A stretch of DNA of 64,000 bases from an uncultured Desulfobacterales bacterium (GTDB lineage Bacteria > Desulfobacterota > Desulfobacteria > Desulfobacterales > JAHEIW01), in NCBI GenBank assembly GCA_947259495.1, contig CAMYLV010000013.1, positions 206,078-270,077 of the forward strand, given 5' to 3'. The notes beneath the pieces are model-generated. The model had not been told where the DNA came from and searched no databases. It was given only the letters and a program-made list of their open reading frames with translations. This document shows positions 8,577-16,559 of the stretch, in pieces (the first letter of the stretch is position 1; each line of letters opens with the position of its first letter). The position numbers were made by a program, and so were the translations under genes.

Positions 8577-8700
8577 GGTGTCAGATCACAGAGATCAGAT
8601 GTCAAAGGACAGAAAACAGAAATTAAAACATAGAGGACAAAACATATCTTCTGTAATCTGTCCTCTGTTTTCTGTTATCTGTTGACTGATCTCTGACACC
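8577..8700. repeat. Word-reiterating hairpin (CAGA/ACAGAAAACAG words)
   Basis: GGTGTCAG at 8577-8584 pairs with CTGACACC at 8693-8700. Between them the left arm repeats purine-rich CAGA/GACA words and the right arm their complements (TCTGTCCTCTG type). It sits between the HdrD-like gene and the membrane subunit. Confidence 0.75.
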
Positions 8701-8709
8701 TTCCATCTC

Positions 8710-9340
8710 CTAACCGCGCCTGAGCTTGTTCATCGGTAACGACAAAAACGAATGCATACTCTGACTGAACGGAAAAAACATCAAAAACAAATTCGCAAAA
8801 AAGACATGCAGCACCAGTATAAATGAATGGCCCGTGTCGGTCACCTCAACAGGCAACTCCGGCCGGAAGTATAAAAGACTCGAAAGGTAGTCCCGATAAT
8901 GCTCAACCGTTAATTCCTCATAGGCATACCACCTGCGGGCCCAGTCCATCTGACTGCCGAACAAAACGACCAGAAACAGCAGAATCAGCAGATAATAATC
9001 TTCCGGAACCGAAAGTTCCCGCACCGGTGAGATAAAGCGGCGAAACAGAAAATAAAGCAACGCAATTGAAACGATCAAACCCACTAACCCCTGACCCAGA
9101 AATATCTCATGGGGAATCAGTTGCAGCGTTTCGATTTCGCCAAAAAGCTCCAGATGCCCGAGAATAAGCAGCAAGATGCAAATATGAAACGGGTTTTTTC
9201 TCAGGATAGATCTGAAGCGTGGCCGGATATTTGGGCGCGCGAAAGATTTTGATCAAACGGACCGTCGTGCCGATAAAAAAAATGGCAAAGGCAACGTAGA
9301 CCATCGGCACCAGTATGATGTAATATAGTGTATCCAACAT
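8710..9340 (-). pseudogene. Broken NarI/TmcC-like cytochrome b membrane subunit
   Basis: Two overlapping frames encode halves of one membrane protein. The upstream half (9340 down to about 9200) begins with a transmembrane segment MLDTLYYIILVPMVYVAF and reaches IYPEKKP. The other frame resumes with FHICILLLILGHLELFG and continues through several helices to the end FSQSMHSFLSLPMNKLRRG, typical of nitrate-reductase-gamma/TmcC-like subunits. Family members, from memory, carry about 25-30 residues between these two points (a loop and the start of helix 2), so there seems to be a deletion that also shifts the frame near 9195-9205. It could be a real lesion or an assembly gap. Neighbours suggest it anchors the HdrD-like protein and passes electrons to quinone. 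Confidence 0.7.
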
Positions 9341-9415
9341 GACCTCCCGTTAAATAGTGAACAGACCAACCCCTATCAGATACAGTGCGGCTGAAAGCAA
9401 CGCCCCGGCATCGGT

Positions 9416-9658
9416 TCAGGCCTTGCGTTTGATATAAAACTTAATCACATCATCATCTTGTTCGGTTTTCAGAATTTCATTGCCGCTGGTTCTGGCCCAG
9501 GCCGGAAAGTCCGTTAGCGAGCCCGGGTCCGTCGATTGGGCTTCGATCACCTGACCGATCTCAACCTCTTTGATGCCCTTGCTGACCTTAACAACCGGCA
9601 TGGGGCATGGCAGTCCCTTCAAATCAAATACCTTGTCGACTTTGATATCATCACTCAT
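9416..9658 (-). CDS. TusA family sulfur carrier protein
   Basis: An 80-residue TusA/SirA-like protein. The sulfur-accepting Cys lies in GLPCPMPVVK (Cys at residue 18), and the fold ends in IKFYIKRKA. TusA proteins carry persulfide sulfur between enzymes in the cytoplasm. It is 19 bases downstream of the DsrE-like gene and ahead of the NarI-like gene, so it most likely works with them in sulfur relay or thiol redox rather than in tRNA thiolation. The DPGSLTDFPAW segment is typical of the sulfur-oxidation/respiration-linked TusA group. Confidence 0.85.
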   Translation of the reverse strand: MSDDIKVDKVFDLKGLPCPMPVVKVSKGIKEVEIGQVIEAQSTDPGSLTDFPAWARTSGNEILKTEQDDDVIKFYIKRKA

Positions 9659-9677
9659 TTCTTACCTCCTTATGAAA

Positions 9678-10229
9678 TTAAATGAATAACTGAACTTTGC
9701 TGTTGCCGGCCTCTTCCAGGAATTTGGCAACGCCGCAAAAAGTCAAATTTTCGTAGTCGATCATTTCCTCTCTTTTAAATCCCATCAAATCCATTGACAT
9801 TTCGCAGATAAAAATCCGCACTCCCAATTCCTCGGCCATTGCCAGAAATTCCTCCAGAGAGGCCACATTTTTCTTTTTCATCAGCGATTTCATCATGGCC
9901 GTGCCCATGCCTCCCATGTTCATCTTGGAAAGCTTTAGCTGGCCCATCCCTTTGGGCAGCATGGTGCCAAACATTTTGCCGAAGGTGTCTTTGCCACCGA
10001 CGTTTTTCTTGGCATCCCTGAGAACAGGGGTACCCCAGAAGGTAAAAAACATGACCGCGTCCATTCCCATGGCAACCGCCCCGGTGGCAATAACGAAAGC
10101 GGCGATGATTTTGTCCAGATCCCCGCTGAACACTACCATCGAAAGTTTGTCTTCCGGGGCCTTTTTATCCAGTGCCGACAACTGGGATTTAAGCTCTGTG
10201 AATTGGTTTTCGATATTTTGCATATCCAT
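9678..10229 (-). CDS. DsrE/DsrF-like (DsrE2-type) sulfurtransferase family protein
   Basis: A 183-residue protein of the DsrE/DsrF-like superfamily. Residues 28-58 (MVVFSGDLDKIIAAFVIATGA) form the Rossmann-like first strand and helix. A Met- and Gly-rich insert at 90-115 precedes the conserved Cys in RIFICEMSMDLMG (about residue 140), the persulfide site in this family, and a second Cys lies in TFCGVAKF. It is the first structural gene after the MarR regulator and is followed by TusA, an arrangement recurring in dissimilatory sulfur metabolism. Its substrate is unknown. Confidence 0.8.
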   Translation of the reverse strand: MDMQNIENQFTELKSQLSALDKKAPEDKLSMVVFSGDLDKIIAAFVIATGAVAMGMDAVMFFTFWGTPVLRDAKKNVGGKDTFGKMFGTMLPKGMGQLKLSKMNMGGMGTAMMKSLMKKKNVASLEEFLAMAEELGVRIFICEMSMDLMGFKREEMIDYENLTFCGVAKFLEEAGNSKVQLFI

Positions 10230-10406
10230 AATTGACCTCCTTTAGTTATGGGTATAAACCCTTTTTTTCATATAATTATAATAATATATAAATAAATCTC
10301 CTAAATATAGTTTATGTTATCAACTAATATCTGAAAAAATATATACCGTTTAATTCCATTAATCTATTCAATCATTCGAACTGCTCGACCTGTCAGACCC
10401 ACTCAT

Positions 10407-10898
10407 TTACACCATCATTTCTTTAACCGCTTCCATTGAGGCTTTGAGAATGTCCAGATTGGTCAAAACCGCTTTGCGCTGGTCCGGGGCAATTTGAAGC
10501 AGAATCTGGTGATGCAAACCCTGAAGAAACATATTGATATGATTTAACTTTTTATGTCCTTCCGGCGTGAGGCTCAGCAGGCTGACTCGGGAGTCTTCGG
10601 GGTCTTTGATGCGCTGTACCAGTTTCTTTTTAAGGAGGCCCTCAACAATTTTGGATACCCGGCTTTTGACAACATTCATTTTGGACGCAATCCCTTTGGC
10701 GGTCAGATAGCGCTCTTCGCCGAACAGCATCAGGCACCTGAATTCGGCGTCCGGCAGATTAAAACGCTCGCATTGATACAGCATCCGCTCCTGGCAACAT
10801 TGGAATAGCTTAAGTATAAGCTCCTGAAATTGCTTTAATTGATAATCAGATACCTCAGCCTCAGGTTCTGTTGAAGTTCTATTTGTAATTTGGTTCAT
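10407..10898 (-). CDS. MarR family transcriptional regulator
   Basis: Winged helix-turn-helix repressor, 163 residues from the ATG at 10898. The frame is open to 10988, but the first about 30 residues look unrelated and a promoter lies over them. The recognition helix region is YLTAKGIASKMNVVKSRVSKIVEGLLKKKLV and the wing KDPEDSRVSLLSLTPEG, a textbook MarR pattern with DxRx. Flanking helices form the dimer. The operon that follows encodes sulfur-transfer and redox proteins, so its ligand may be a reactive sulfur species or phenolic compound (inference). Likely autoregulated through the dyad at 10893-10907. Confidence 0.8.
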   Translation of the reverse strand: MNQITNRTSTEPEAEVSDYQLKQFQELILKLFQCCQERMLYQCERFNLPDAEFRCLMLFGEERYLTAKGIASKMNVVKSRVSKIVEGLLKKKLVQRIKDPEDSRVSLLSLTPEGHKKLNHINMFLQGLHHQILLQIAPDQRKAVLTNLDILKASMEAVKEMMV

Positions 10899-10907
10899 AC
10901 CATGAAC
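10893..10907. promoter_or_regulatory. Inverted repeat overlapping the marR start (candidate operator)
   Basis: GTTCAT-ACC-ATGAAC is a perfect six-base dyad with a three-base spacer. It covers the start codon and the end of the predicted -10 of marR, a position suited to autorepression. Confidence 0.5.
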
Positions 10908-10933
10908 TATAATAGATAATAAGGGGCTGTCAA
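10906..10933 (-). promoter_or_regulatory. Sigma-70-type promoter for marR
   Basis: On the minus strand TTGACA (10928-10933) and TATAGT (10906-10911) are separated by 16 bases. The predicted start of transcription lies at or next to the ATG at 10898, so the mRNA might be leaderless. Confidence 0.5.
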
Positions 10934-11142
10934 GTCCTTTTTGTAAAATTGTGCCGATTTCATCTGAAGCAAAAAAACTGCACGGCAATCGCGTTTAATG
11001 CTTCGCGGATGAATGAATATAATTTACTTTCTTTCGTTTTTATAATATAATCTAAGTAATTTAACAGTGAAGAACTGCAGCAAAAACCAGCATTTACGAA
11101 CCTGCCTGCAGATAAATTACCCGTTTCTACGAGGAGGGCATC

Positions 11143-11685
11143 ATGCACAAAACAATGCGTAGGGGCTTAATCCTCTTGCTGATGATCCCGGCTCTGGCGA
11201 TCATTCCAGCCTGCGCTAAAAAAGCCACGACGGTCGAGAAAGAAGCGAGCCCCAAAATAGATCAGGCGGCCATAGATCGCCAGAAGGAATTGGAGGCCGA
11301 ACGTAAACGAAAAGAAGCCGAGCAACGTCGGTTTCAGGCGGCTAAAACTCAGTTTATGTCTGAAGATATCTATTTTCAGAAAGGAAGCTATCGGCTGCAG
11401 CCGCAAGCCCGCACGATTTTATATCGCAAAGCCAATTTCTTAAAAACATACCCGGATGTCGCGGTGATCATCGAAGGGCACACCGATGAACGCGGTTCCC
11501 GGGAAACCAATATTGCTTTTGGGGATCGCCGCGCAGGCGCCGTAAAGTCGTTCTTGATCCGAGAAGGCGTCGACAGGTACCGGCTCATACCCGTCAGTTT
11601 CGGCAAAGAACGCCCCATCGATATGGGCAAGACTGAAGCCGCCCACGCAAAAAACAGGCGAGTGCATTTTGTCGTTAAGGAATAA
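11143..11685 (+). CDS. pal: Peptidoglycan-associated lipoprotein Pal (OmpA-like)
   Basis: Outer-membrane lipoprotein of 180 residues. A signal (residues 5-24) ends in the lipobox IIPACA. A charged coiled-coil-like linker (about 35-65) leads into an OmpA-like domain with the peptidoglycan-binding core (VIIEGHTDERGSRETN, about 106-121, then DRRAGAVKSFL). It tethers the outer membrane to peptidoglycan and normally works with TolB. The usual tol genes are not next to it. A strong GAGGAGGG ribosome site precedes the ATG. It is divergent from marR. Confidence 0.85.
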   Translation: MHKTMRRGLILLLMIPALAIIPACAKKATTVEKEASPKIDQAAIDRQKELEAERKRKEAEQRRFQAAKTQFMSEDIYFQKGSYRLQPQARTILYRKANFLKTYPDVAVIIEGHTDERGSRETNIAFGDRRAGAVKSFLIREGVDRYRLIPVSFGKERPIDMGKTEAAHAKNRRVHFVVKE

Positions 11686-11779
11686 TCGGGTTTCAGCCCT
11701 CTAAGAGAAACCATTCCTTACTGATGTTTAATTGATTCTTCCTTGATTTGAAGCCCATCTTCAGATAAACCCTCTGTGC

Positions 11780-11851
11780 GGGCGGGGATAAACCCCGCCC
11801 CGACAAGACGGATCAAACAGCTTTAGGTAGGGGCGGGCTTTACGCCCGCCC
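11780..11851. repeat. Paired GC-rich hairpins (GGGCGGGG ... CCCGCCC)
   Basis: Two stem-loops, GGCGGGG-ATAAA-CCCCGCC and GGGCGGGC-TTTAC-GCCCGCCC, which are also roughly complementary to each other. They lie after pal and could terminate transcription, although no T-run follows. Confidence 0.7.
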
Positions 11852-11922
11852 AATCTTCCATCCAAGACAAACCTGAATTGAGCTTTTCACTTTTTTAAAA
11901 CTGGGGTTAAATTAGAAATCGA

Positions 11923-14295
11923 TTGCGACGCGAACTGAAAATTGCGGTGCGGGAACTCGTCGAATATGTGCTCCGATCCGGGGATCTGGCGTTTGAGTTT
12001 CTGGGATCCAGCCGTCCGGTCGAGGCGATTCGGGCCCATCAAAAAATTCAAAATTCACGTCCCGCTACCTATCAACCCGAAGTTGCGATTACCCATCAGG
12101 TTGAAACCGATCGATTCCGTCTGAGTATCGGCGGCCGCATCGACGGCATAGATAGCGGGCCCGATCGCACCATCATCGAAGAAATAAAAACCACCACCCG
12201 CGACCCGGCTTATTTTGAAAAAACCGAAAACCCGGTCCACTGGGGGCAGGTTAAAACCTACGCCTACATTTATGGGCTTCAAAATGGCCTGGATGAAATT
12301 ACCATCCAGCTCACCTATTATCAGATCGATACCGGCAACCACCGCGAAATCAAGCGCACGTTTAACATTTCAGAACTGGAGATTTTTTTTAATGACCTGG
12401 TAACCCGTTACCTGGAATGGGCCACAACCCTGGTCGATTGGTCCGACCGCCGGGATGCATCAATTCAGGATTTAGAATTTCCTTTTGCAACCTACCGACC
12501 CGGGCAGCGCCAGATGGCGGTGGCAGCATACCGTACGATTCGCAACTGTGGGCAGCTGTTGGTTCAGGCGGCCACCGGTATTGGCAAAACCATCGCCGTG
12601 CTCTATCCGGCCGTCAAAACCCTTGCTGAAAGTCGCGATCAAAAAATTTTTTATCTGACCGCGCGCACTACCGGCCGGATGGCGGCGGAAAAGGCCGTCG
12701 CTGCGCTAAGGACCAAAGGTCTCAGGTTAAAATCTTTAACCCTGACGGCAAAGGACAAGATCTGTTTTTGTCCCCAGAGTGCCTGCCATCCGGATGAATG
12801 TGAATTTGCCCGGGGTCACTATGACCGCATTAATACCGCAGTGGAAAACATCTTCAAGCAGGAGGCCTTTACCCGTGAACAGATTGTCGACACGGCCCAA
12901 GCATTTCGGGTGTGCCCGTTTGAGTTTTCATTAGAGCTGGCGGTCCGGGCGGACTGTATCATCTGTGATTACAACTATGTATTTGATCCGCGCGTATATT
13001 TGCGCCGATTTTTCCAGGAGGAAAACGGTGCCTATATCTTTTTAATAGATGAAGCGCATAATCTGGTGGATCGCTCGCGGGACATGTTTTCGGCCGAAAT
13101 TTTCAAACAGCCGGTATTGGACATTCGCCGGCAGTTAAAAAATGAACTGCCGCAAGTATTTAAAAGCCTCGGCCGCATTAATGCCTGGCTGGTTAAAGCC
13201 CGCAAAAAATGTGAAGCATCGGGCAATCCACTGGCGGAAGAAAACCCGCCGGAGGAACTGATTCCACTTTTGAGAGGTTTTCTTTTCATAACCGAGCGCT
13301 GGCTTTCAAAAAACAAAAAGACAGCCTTTCGCGAGGGCCTGCTTGATCTTTATTTTGCAATATCCGGCTTCATCCGGGTGGCCGATCAATATGATCATAG
13401 TTACACCACCTGCTATGAAAAAAGTGGAAAAGACCTGAAAATCAAGCTGTTTTGTATTGATCCCGCCGTCCATCTCGAACGTGCACTGCAACGGTGTCGC
13501 ACAGCCATATTTTTTTCGGCCACCATGACACCCATCGATTATTTCAAACAAATACTGGGCAGCGAGCCGACCACCCCCCACCTGATTCTGCCATCACCCT
13601 TCCCCGGCGAAAATTTGGGCCTGTTCATCGCCGATCAAATTTCGACCTACTATCGTCAACGGAATCAGACCGTGGACCAGGTAGCGCAGGTCGTTGCAGC
13701 CCTGGTCGGGCAAAAGAGCGGAAATTATCTGCTGTATTTTCCTTCCTACGCCTACATGCGCAAAATTTTTGATGCCTTTACCGCCCGTAATCCGCACACT
13801 GAAATCATTCGGCAAACGCCAGGCATGCCGGAGGCTGCAAGAGAGGCGTTTTTAATGCGTTTTTCTCATGATAACCCGCAAACACTTGTCGGATTTGCAG
13901 TAATGGGCGGAATTTTCGGTGAGGGCATCGACCTGGTCGGCGATCGCCTGGTGGGTGCGGCGGTGGTCGGAGTCGGATTGCCCGGTATCAGTCTGGAAAG
14001 AGAATTGATCAAGGAATTTTTTGCCAATTCCCTGAATGCAGGATTCGAATACGCCTATCTTTACCCCGGTATCAACCGCGTGTTGCAGGCCGCAGGTCGG
14101 GTGATCCGGACAGAAAATGATCGCGGGGTGGTTCTGTTAATCGATCAGCGCTATGCCCGCTATCAATATAAAACCCTGCTTCGCGAAGAATGGGATCCGA
14201 TCAGGGTGCAGGATGCGCAGCAGCTGGCCGGTAGCCTGCAGGATTTCTGGAACCAAAACAATTCACCGCAAAGACGCAGAGAGCGCAGAGATTGA
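11923..14295 (+). CDS. ATP-dependent DNA helicase with N-terminal PD-(D/E)XK nuclease domain (DinG/XPD family)
   Basis: A 790-residue fusion. Residues 1-175 form a RecB/Cas4-type PD-(D/E)XK domain with GRIDGID (metal Asp) and IEEIKTT (Glu-x-Lys), followed by QVKTYAYIYG. Residues 185-780 are an XPD/DinG superfamily 2 helicase: Walker A ATGIGKT (about 218), a four-Cys cluster ICFCPQSACHPDEC (about 280-293) likely binding 4Fe-4S, the DEAH box (about 375), and the C-terminal half with FSATM and a late GRVIRTENDRG. It probably processes damaged or structured DNA. It starts at TTG with no clear Shine-Dalgarno. The last residues (PQRRRERRD) are encoded by a hairpin repeat. Confidence 0.8.
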   Translation: MRRELKIAVRELVEYVLRSGDLAFEFLGSSRPVEAIRAHQKIQNSRPATYQPEVAITHQVETDRFRLSIGGRIDGIDSGPDRTIIEEIKTTTRDPAYFEKTENPVHWGQVKTYAYIYGLQNGLDEITIQLTYYQIDTGNHREIKRTFNISELEIFFNDLVTRYLEWATTLVDWSDRRDASIQDLEFPFATYRPGQRQMAVAAYRTIRNCGQLLVQAATGIGKTIAVLYPAVKTLAESRDQKIFYLTARTTGRMAAEKAVAALRTKGLRLKSLTLTAKDKICFCPQSACHPDECEFARGHYDRINTAVENIFKQEAFTREQIVDTAQAFRVCPFEFSLELAVRADCIICDYNYVFDPRVYLRRFFQEENGAYIFLIDEAHNLVDRSRDMFSAEIFKQPVLDIRRQLKNELPQVFKSLGRINAWLVKARKKCEASGNPLAEENPPEELIPLLRGFLFITERWLSKNKKTAFREGLLDLYFAISGFIRVADQYDHSYTTCYEKSGKDLKIKLFCIDPAVHLERALQRCRTAIFFSATMTPIDYFKQILGSEPTTPHLILPSPFPGENLGLFIADQISTYYRQRNQTVDQVAQVVAALVGQKSGNYLLYFPSYAYMRKIFDAFTARNPHTEIIRQTPGMPEAAREAFLMRFSHDNPQTLVGFAVMGGIFGEGIDLVGDRLVGAAVVGVGLPGISLERELIKEFFANSLNAGFEYAYLYPGINRVLQAAGRVIRTENDRGVVLLIDQRYARYQYKTLLREEWDPIRVQDAQQLAGSLQDFWNQNNSPQRRRERRD

Positions 14296-14384
14296 AAATC
14301 CTTTTGATTTGCCGGCCTCTCAGCGGCAAATGAAAAATATCTTTTCTCAGCGACCTTTGCGTCTCTGCAGTGAGCTAAAAGGCT
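14264..14384. repeat. Word-reiterating hairpin (GCAAAGACGCAGAG words)
   Basis: CACCGCAAAGACGCAGAGAG at its left end pairs with the CCTTTGCGTCTCTGCAGTG arm on the right. The left arm lies inside the last codons of the helicase gene. Confidence 0.7.
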
Positions 14385-14388
14385 AAAA

Positions 14389-14847
14389 TCAGCGGCTGTA
14401 AGTGCCCATCAGCTGGCCCTCGGCCAGGATGTGGCCTTCAATCGCTTCGAGCAACTGGGCTTTAGTAATACCACTGTCAAGGTTAAGCTCGGTGTCCAGC
14501 GCATAGAGCTTGAAAAAGTAGCGGTGGGTGCCACCCGGGGGACAGGGCCCACCGTAACCCGGTTTGCCAAAATCATTTGTTCCATGGCAGGCGCCGTTTT
14601 CCAGCGTCGCGTCTGGCGGTATTTCGGCTGGCAACCCGTCTGCGTCGGCCGGGATGTTAAAGAGCACCCAGTGCACCCAGGTGCCCATGGGCGCATCCGG
14701 ATCATCACATATCAGCGCCAGGCTTGCGGCCGCCTCGGGGACACCGCTCCACGTTAAATCCGGGGAAACATCCGGACCGTCGCAGGTATGACGGGTGGGA
14801 ATAGTTTGACCTTCGGAAAAAGCCGAACTGATTATGACAAGTGCCAT
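14389..14847 (-). CDS. YbhB/YbcL-type PEBP (Raf kinase inhibitor-like) protein
   Basis: Phosphatidylethanolamine-binding-protein family member of 152 residues, a usual length. The signature DGPDVSPDLTWSGVP lies near residues 23-37, followed by ALICDDPDAPMGTWVHWVLFNIP and GKPGYGGPCPPGGTHRYFFKLYALD. The family binds small anionic ligands; the bacterial role is uncertain. It is transcribed opposite to its neighbours, with the ATG at 14847. Upstream, 14848-15135 is occupied by a 105-bp element and other repeat arms. Confidence 0.85.
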   Translation of the reverse strand: MALVIISSAFSEGQTIPTRHTCDGPDVSPDLTWSGVPEAAASLALICDDPDAPMGTWVHWVLFNIPADADGLPAEIPPDATLENGACHGTNDFGKPGYGGPCPPGGTHRYFFKLYALDTELNLDSGITKAQLLEAIEGHILAEGQLMGTYSR

Positions 14848-14947
14848 GATATACCTCCTGTTGTCATATTTAGAATGGTTTCTGGTGATCCATCTCGCAA
14901 ATAATTTAGTAAAGATAAGCCGGTCATGTCATTTTCTTCTTTTTATC

Positions 14948-15050
14948 TATAGGGGTTGTCAAAAAAACGTTTCTGTATTCAAAAGTTTTTTCTACAACCC
15001 CTTATGCCGCACTTCCGTATTCCGGAACATTACTATGGAAAACGGTATAA
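14948..15050 (+). repeat. 105-bp dispersed palindromic element, copy B
   Basis: Same block order as copy A: AGGGGTTGTC, an inverted AACGTT-type stem, ACAACCCCTTATGCCG, TCCGGAACATTACTATGG, and AACGGTATAA. It is followed at 15070-15082 by the GAACCTATCTCAA arm and preceded at 14922 by GGTCATGTCA, which also ends the 24846-25026 palindrome. Confidence 0.8.
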
Positions 15051-15135
15051 TTTTTGAAACAGGCTTTGAGAACCTATCTCAATGGTTTGACACCGAATTA
15101 AATTAAGAATATACTTAGTATTTTTGGAGAGGTAA

Positions 15136-15660
15136 ATGAAATTTTTACCGATTATCATCTGCATTCTGCTGGTGGGCGTATTCAGTTCCGGACTGATCGC
15201 CGGGCAGGTTTATACCTGGACGGATGAAAACGGCAACTTGCATGTCACCGACACCCCGCCGCCGCCAAAATCTAAAGTCAAAGATACGTTGGAATACCAG
15301 GAAAAAACCGCCGCCGATATCCAGGAATTGCAAAATATCAAAGAGAGACGCGACCAGGATCGTTTACAAGAAACAAAAACAAACCGAGTCGCAGAAGCAA
15401 AAAAACGAGCCAGGCAAGCAGATAAAGCGGCCCAAACAGCTGCCGAGCAAGCCGATCAAATTACCCAGGAAGTTGAAGTCTATATCCGCCGACTCGGCTC
15501 GACCAAGGAAAAAAGAAAACAATTCAGAAAAAAAATCCAAAGAGAAATACAGCGCGCTGAAGCGGCGCAAATGCGCGCCAGGCAAGCTGCCGAAGATGCC
15601 AAGCAAGCTGCCGAAGACGCACGACTAGCGGAAGAAGAATTAAAACCGCAAAAAGAGTAA
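15136..15660 (+). CDS. DUF4124 domain protein with coiled-coil tail
   Basis: An exported 174-residue protein. A signal peptide (residues 1-23, ending SGLIAG) leads directly into the DUF4124 motif QVYTWTDENGNLHVTDTPPPP (about 24-44), common in periplasmic proteins of proteobacteria. The rest (60-170) is an uninterrupted Ala/Glu/Lys/Gln-rich helix with KQAAEDA-type near-repeats, expected to be a coiled coil. Function unknown. GGAGAGGTAA is a strong ribosome site. Confidence 0.75.
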   Translation: MKFLPIIICILLVGVFSSGLIAGQVYTWTDENGNLHVTDTPPPPKSKVKDTLEYQEKTAADIQELQNIKERRDQDRLQETKTNRVAEAKKRARQADKAAQTAAEQADQITQEVEVYIRRLGSTKEKRKQFRKKIQREIQRAEAAQMRARQAAEDAKQAAEDARLAEEELKPQKE

Positions 15661-15671
15661 ACCGAAAAACC

Positions 15672-16559
15672 ATGAGTATATATCGTAACTGGGTGATGGC
15701 AAGCCGACCGTGGTCTTTTTCGATGACAGCTATTTCTGTCAGCGTCGGATCGGCCATAGCTGCCATCGACGGGAATTTTTCATGGGCTTTTTATCTGCTG
15801 ACCCTTTTAGCTGGCATTTTCATGCATGCCGCCACCAATCTGCTCAATGACTATTATGACGTCAAAAGCGGCGTGGATTTTAAAGGCGTTTCCACCGGTA
15901 TTTACCGCCCCCACCCCCTTCTTGAGGGCAAGTTAACGTCTCGGCAAGTGCTCATGGAGACCTGTTTGCTCTACGCAATTGCGACAGCCATCGGCCTGTA
16001 TCTGGCAGCTGCCCGCGGATGGTCGTTATTGGCAATCGGCCTGATAGGCGTTTTTGCGAGTATTACCTACACGGCACCACCGTTTAAATACAAATACATG
16101 GCGCTCGGAGAGCTTTCCGTATTTTTAATGTGGGGGCCGTTAATGGTAATGGGTTCTTATTTCATTCAACGCCAGGCATTTAGTGCCAATGCGCTTTTCA
16201 TATCCATTCCATTCGGAATTCTGGTGGCCCTCGTTTTGCTGGCCAATAATATCCGCGACATCTCCCATGACCGCAGCAAGGGCATTCTAACGCTGCCGAT
16301 AATCATCGGCGAACGCAATGGTCTGCGTCTGTACAGCATTCTGGTCATTGTGGCCTACACCGGCATCATCGGCATGTCGCTTGCCGGTCCCCTGCACCTG
16401 TGGACCCTAATCGTCCTGCTATCAATGCCCCTGGCCCTGAAACTGATGTGCCAGATGATGAAAAACATACCGGACGACGCTGATGCACAAACCGCAAAAC
16501 TGGATACCGCCTTCGGCGTATTACTGGTTATCTCTCTTGTGTTGGAGGGCATGGTTTGA
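15672..16559 (+). CDS. menA: UbiA-family prenyltransferase (MenA-like 1,4-dihydroxy-2-naphthoate polyprenyltransferase)
   Basis: Integral membrane prenyltransferase, 295 residues with about eight helices. The first Asp-rich motif is NLLNDYYDVKSG (about residues 57-68) and the second is NNIRDISHDRSKG (about 192-204); both bind the Mg-prenyl diphosphate. The product would be demethylmenaquinone if the acceptor is dihydroxynaphthoate, as expected for an anaerobe respiring with menaquinone. No other men genes are in the window, so MenA versus another UbiA enzyme is not settled. It overlaps the CPBP protease gene by four bases. Confidence 0.7.
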   Translation: MSIYRNWVMASRPWSFSMTAISVSVGSAIAAIDGNFSWAFYLLTLLAGIFMHAATNLLNDYYDVKSGVDFKGVSTGIYRPHPLLEGKLTSRQVLMETCLLYAIATAIGLYLAAARGWSLLAIGLIGVFASITYTAPPFKYKYMALGELSVFLMWGPLMVMGSYFIQRQAFSANALFISIPFGILVALVLLANNIRDISHDRSKGILTLPIIIGERNGLRLYSILVIVAYTGIIGMSLAGPLHLWTLIVLLSMPLALKLMCQMMKNIPDDADAQTAKLDTAFGVLLVISLVLEGMV

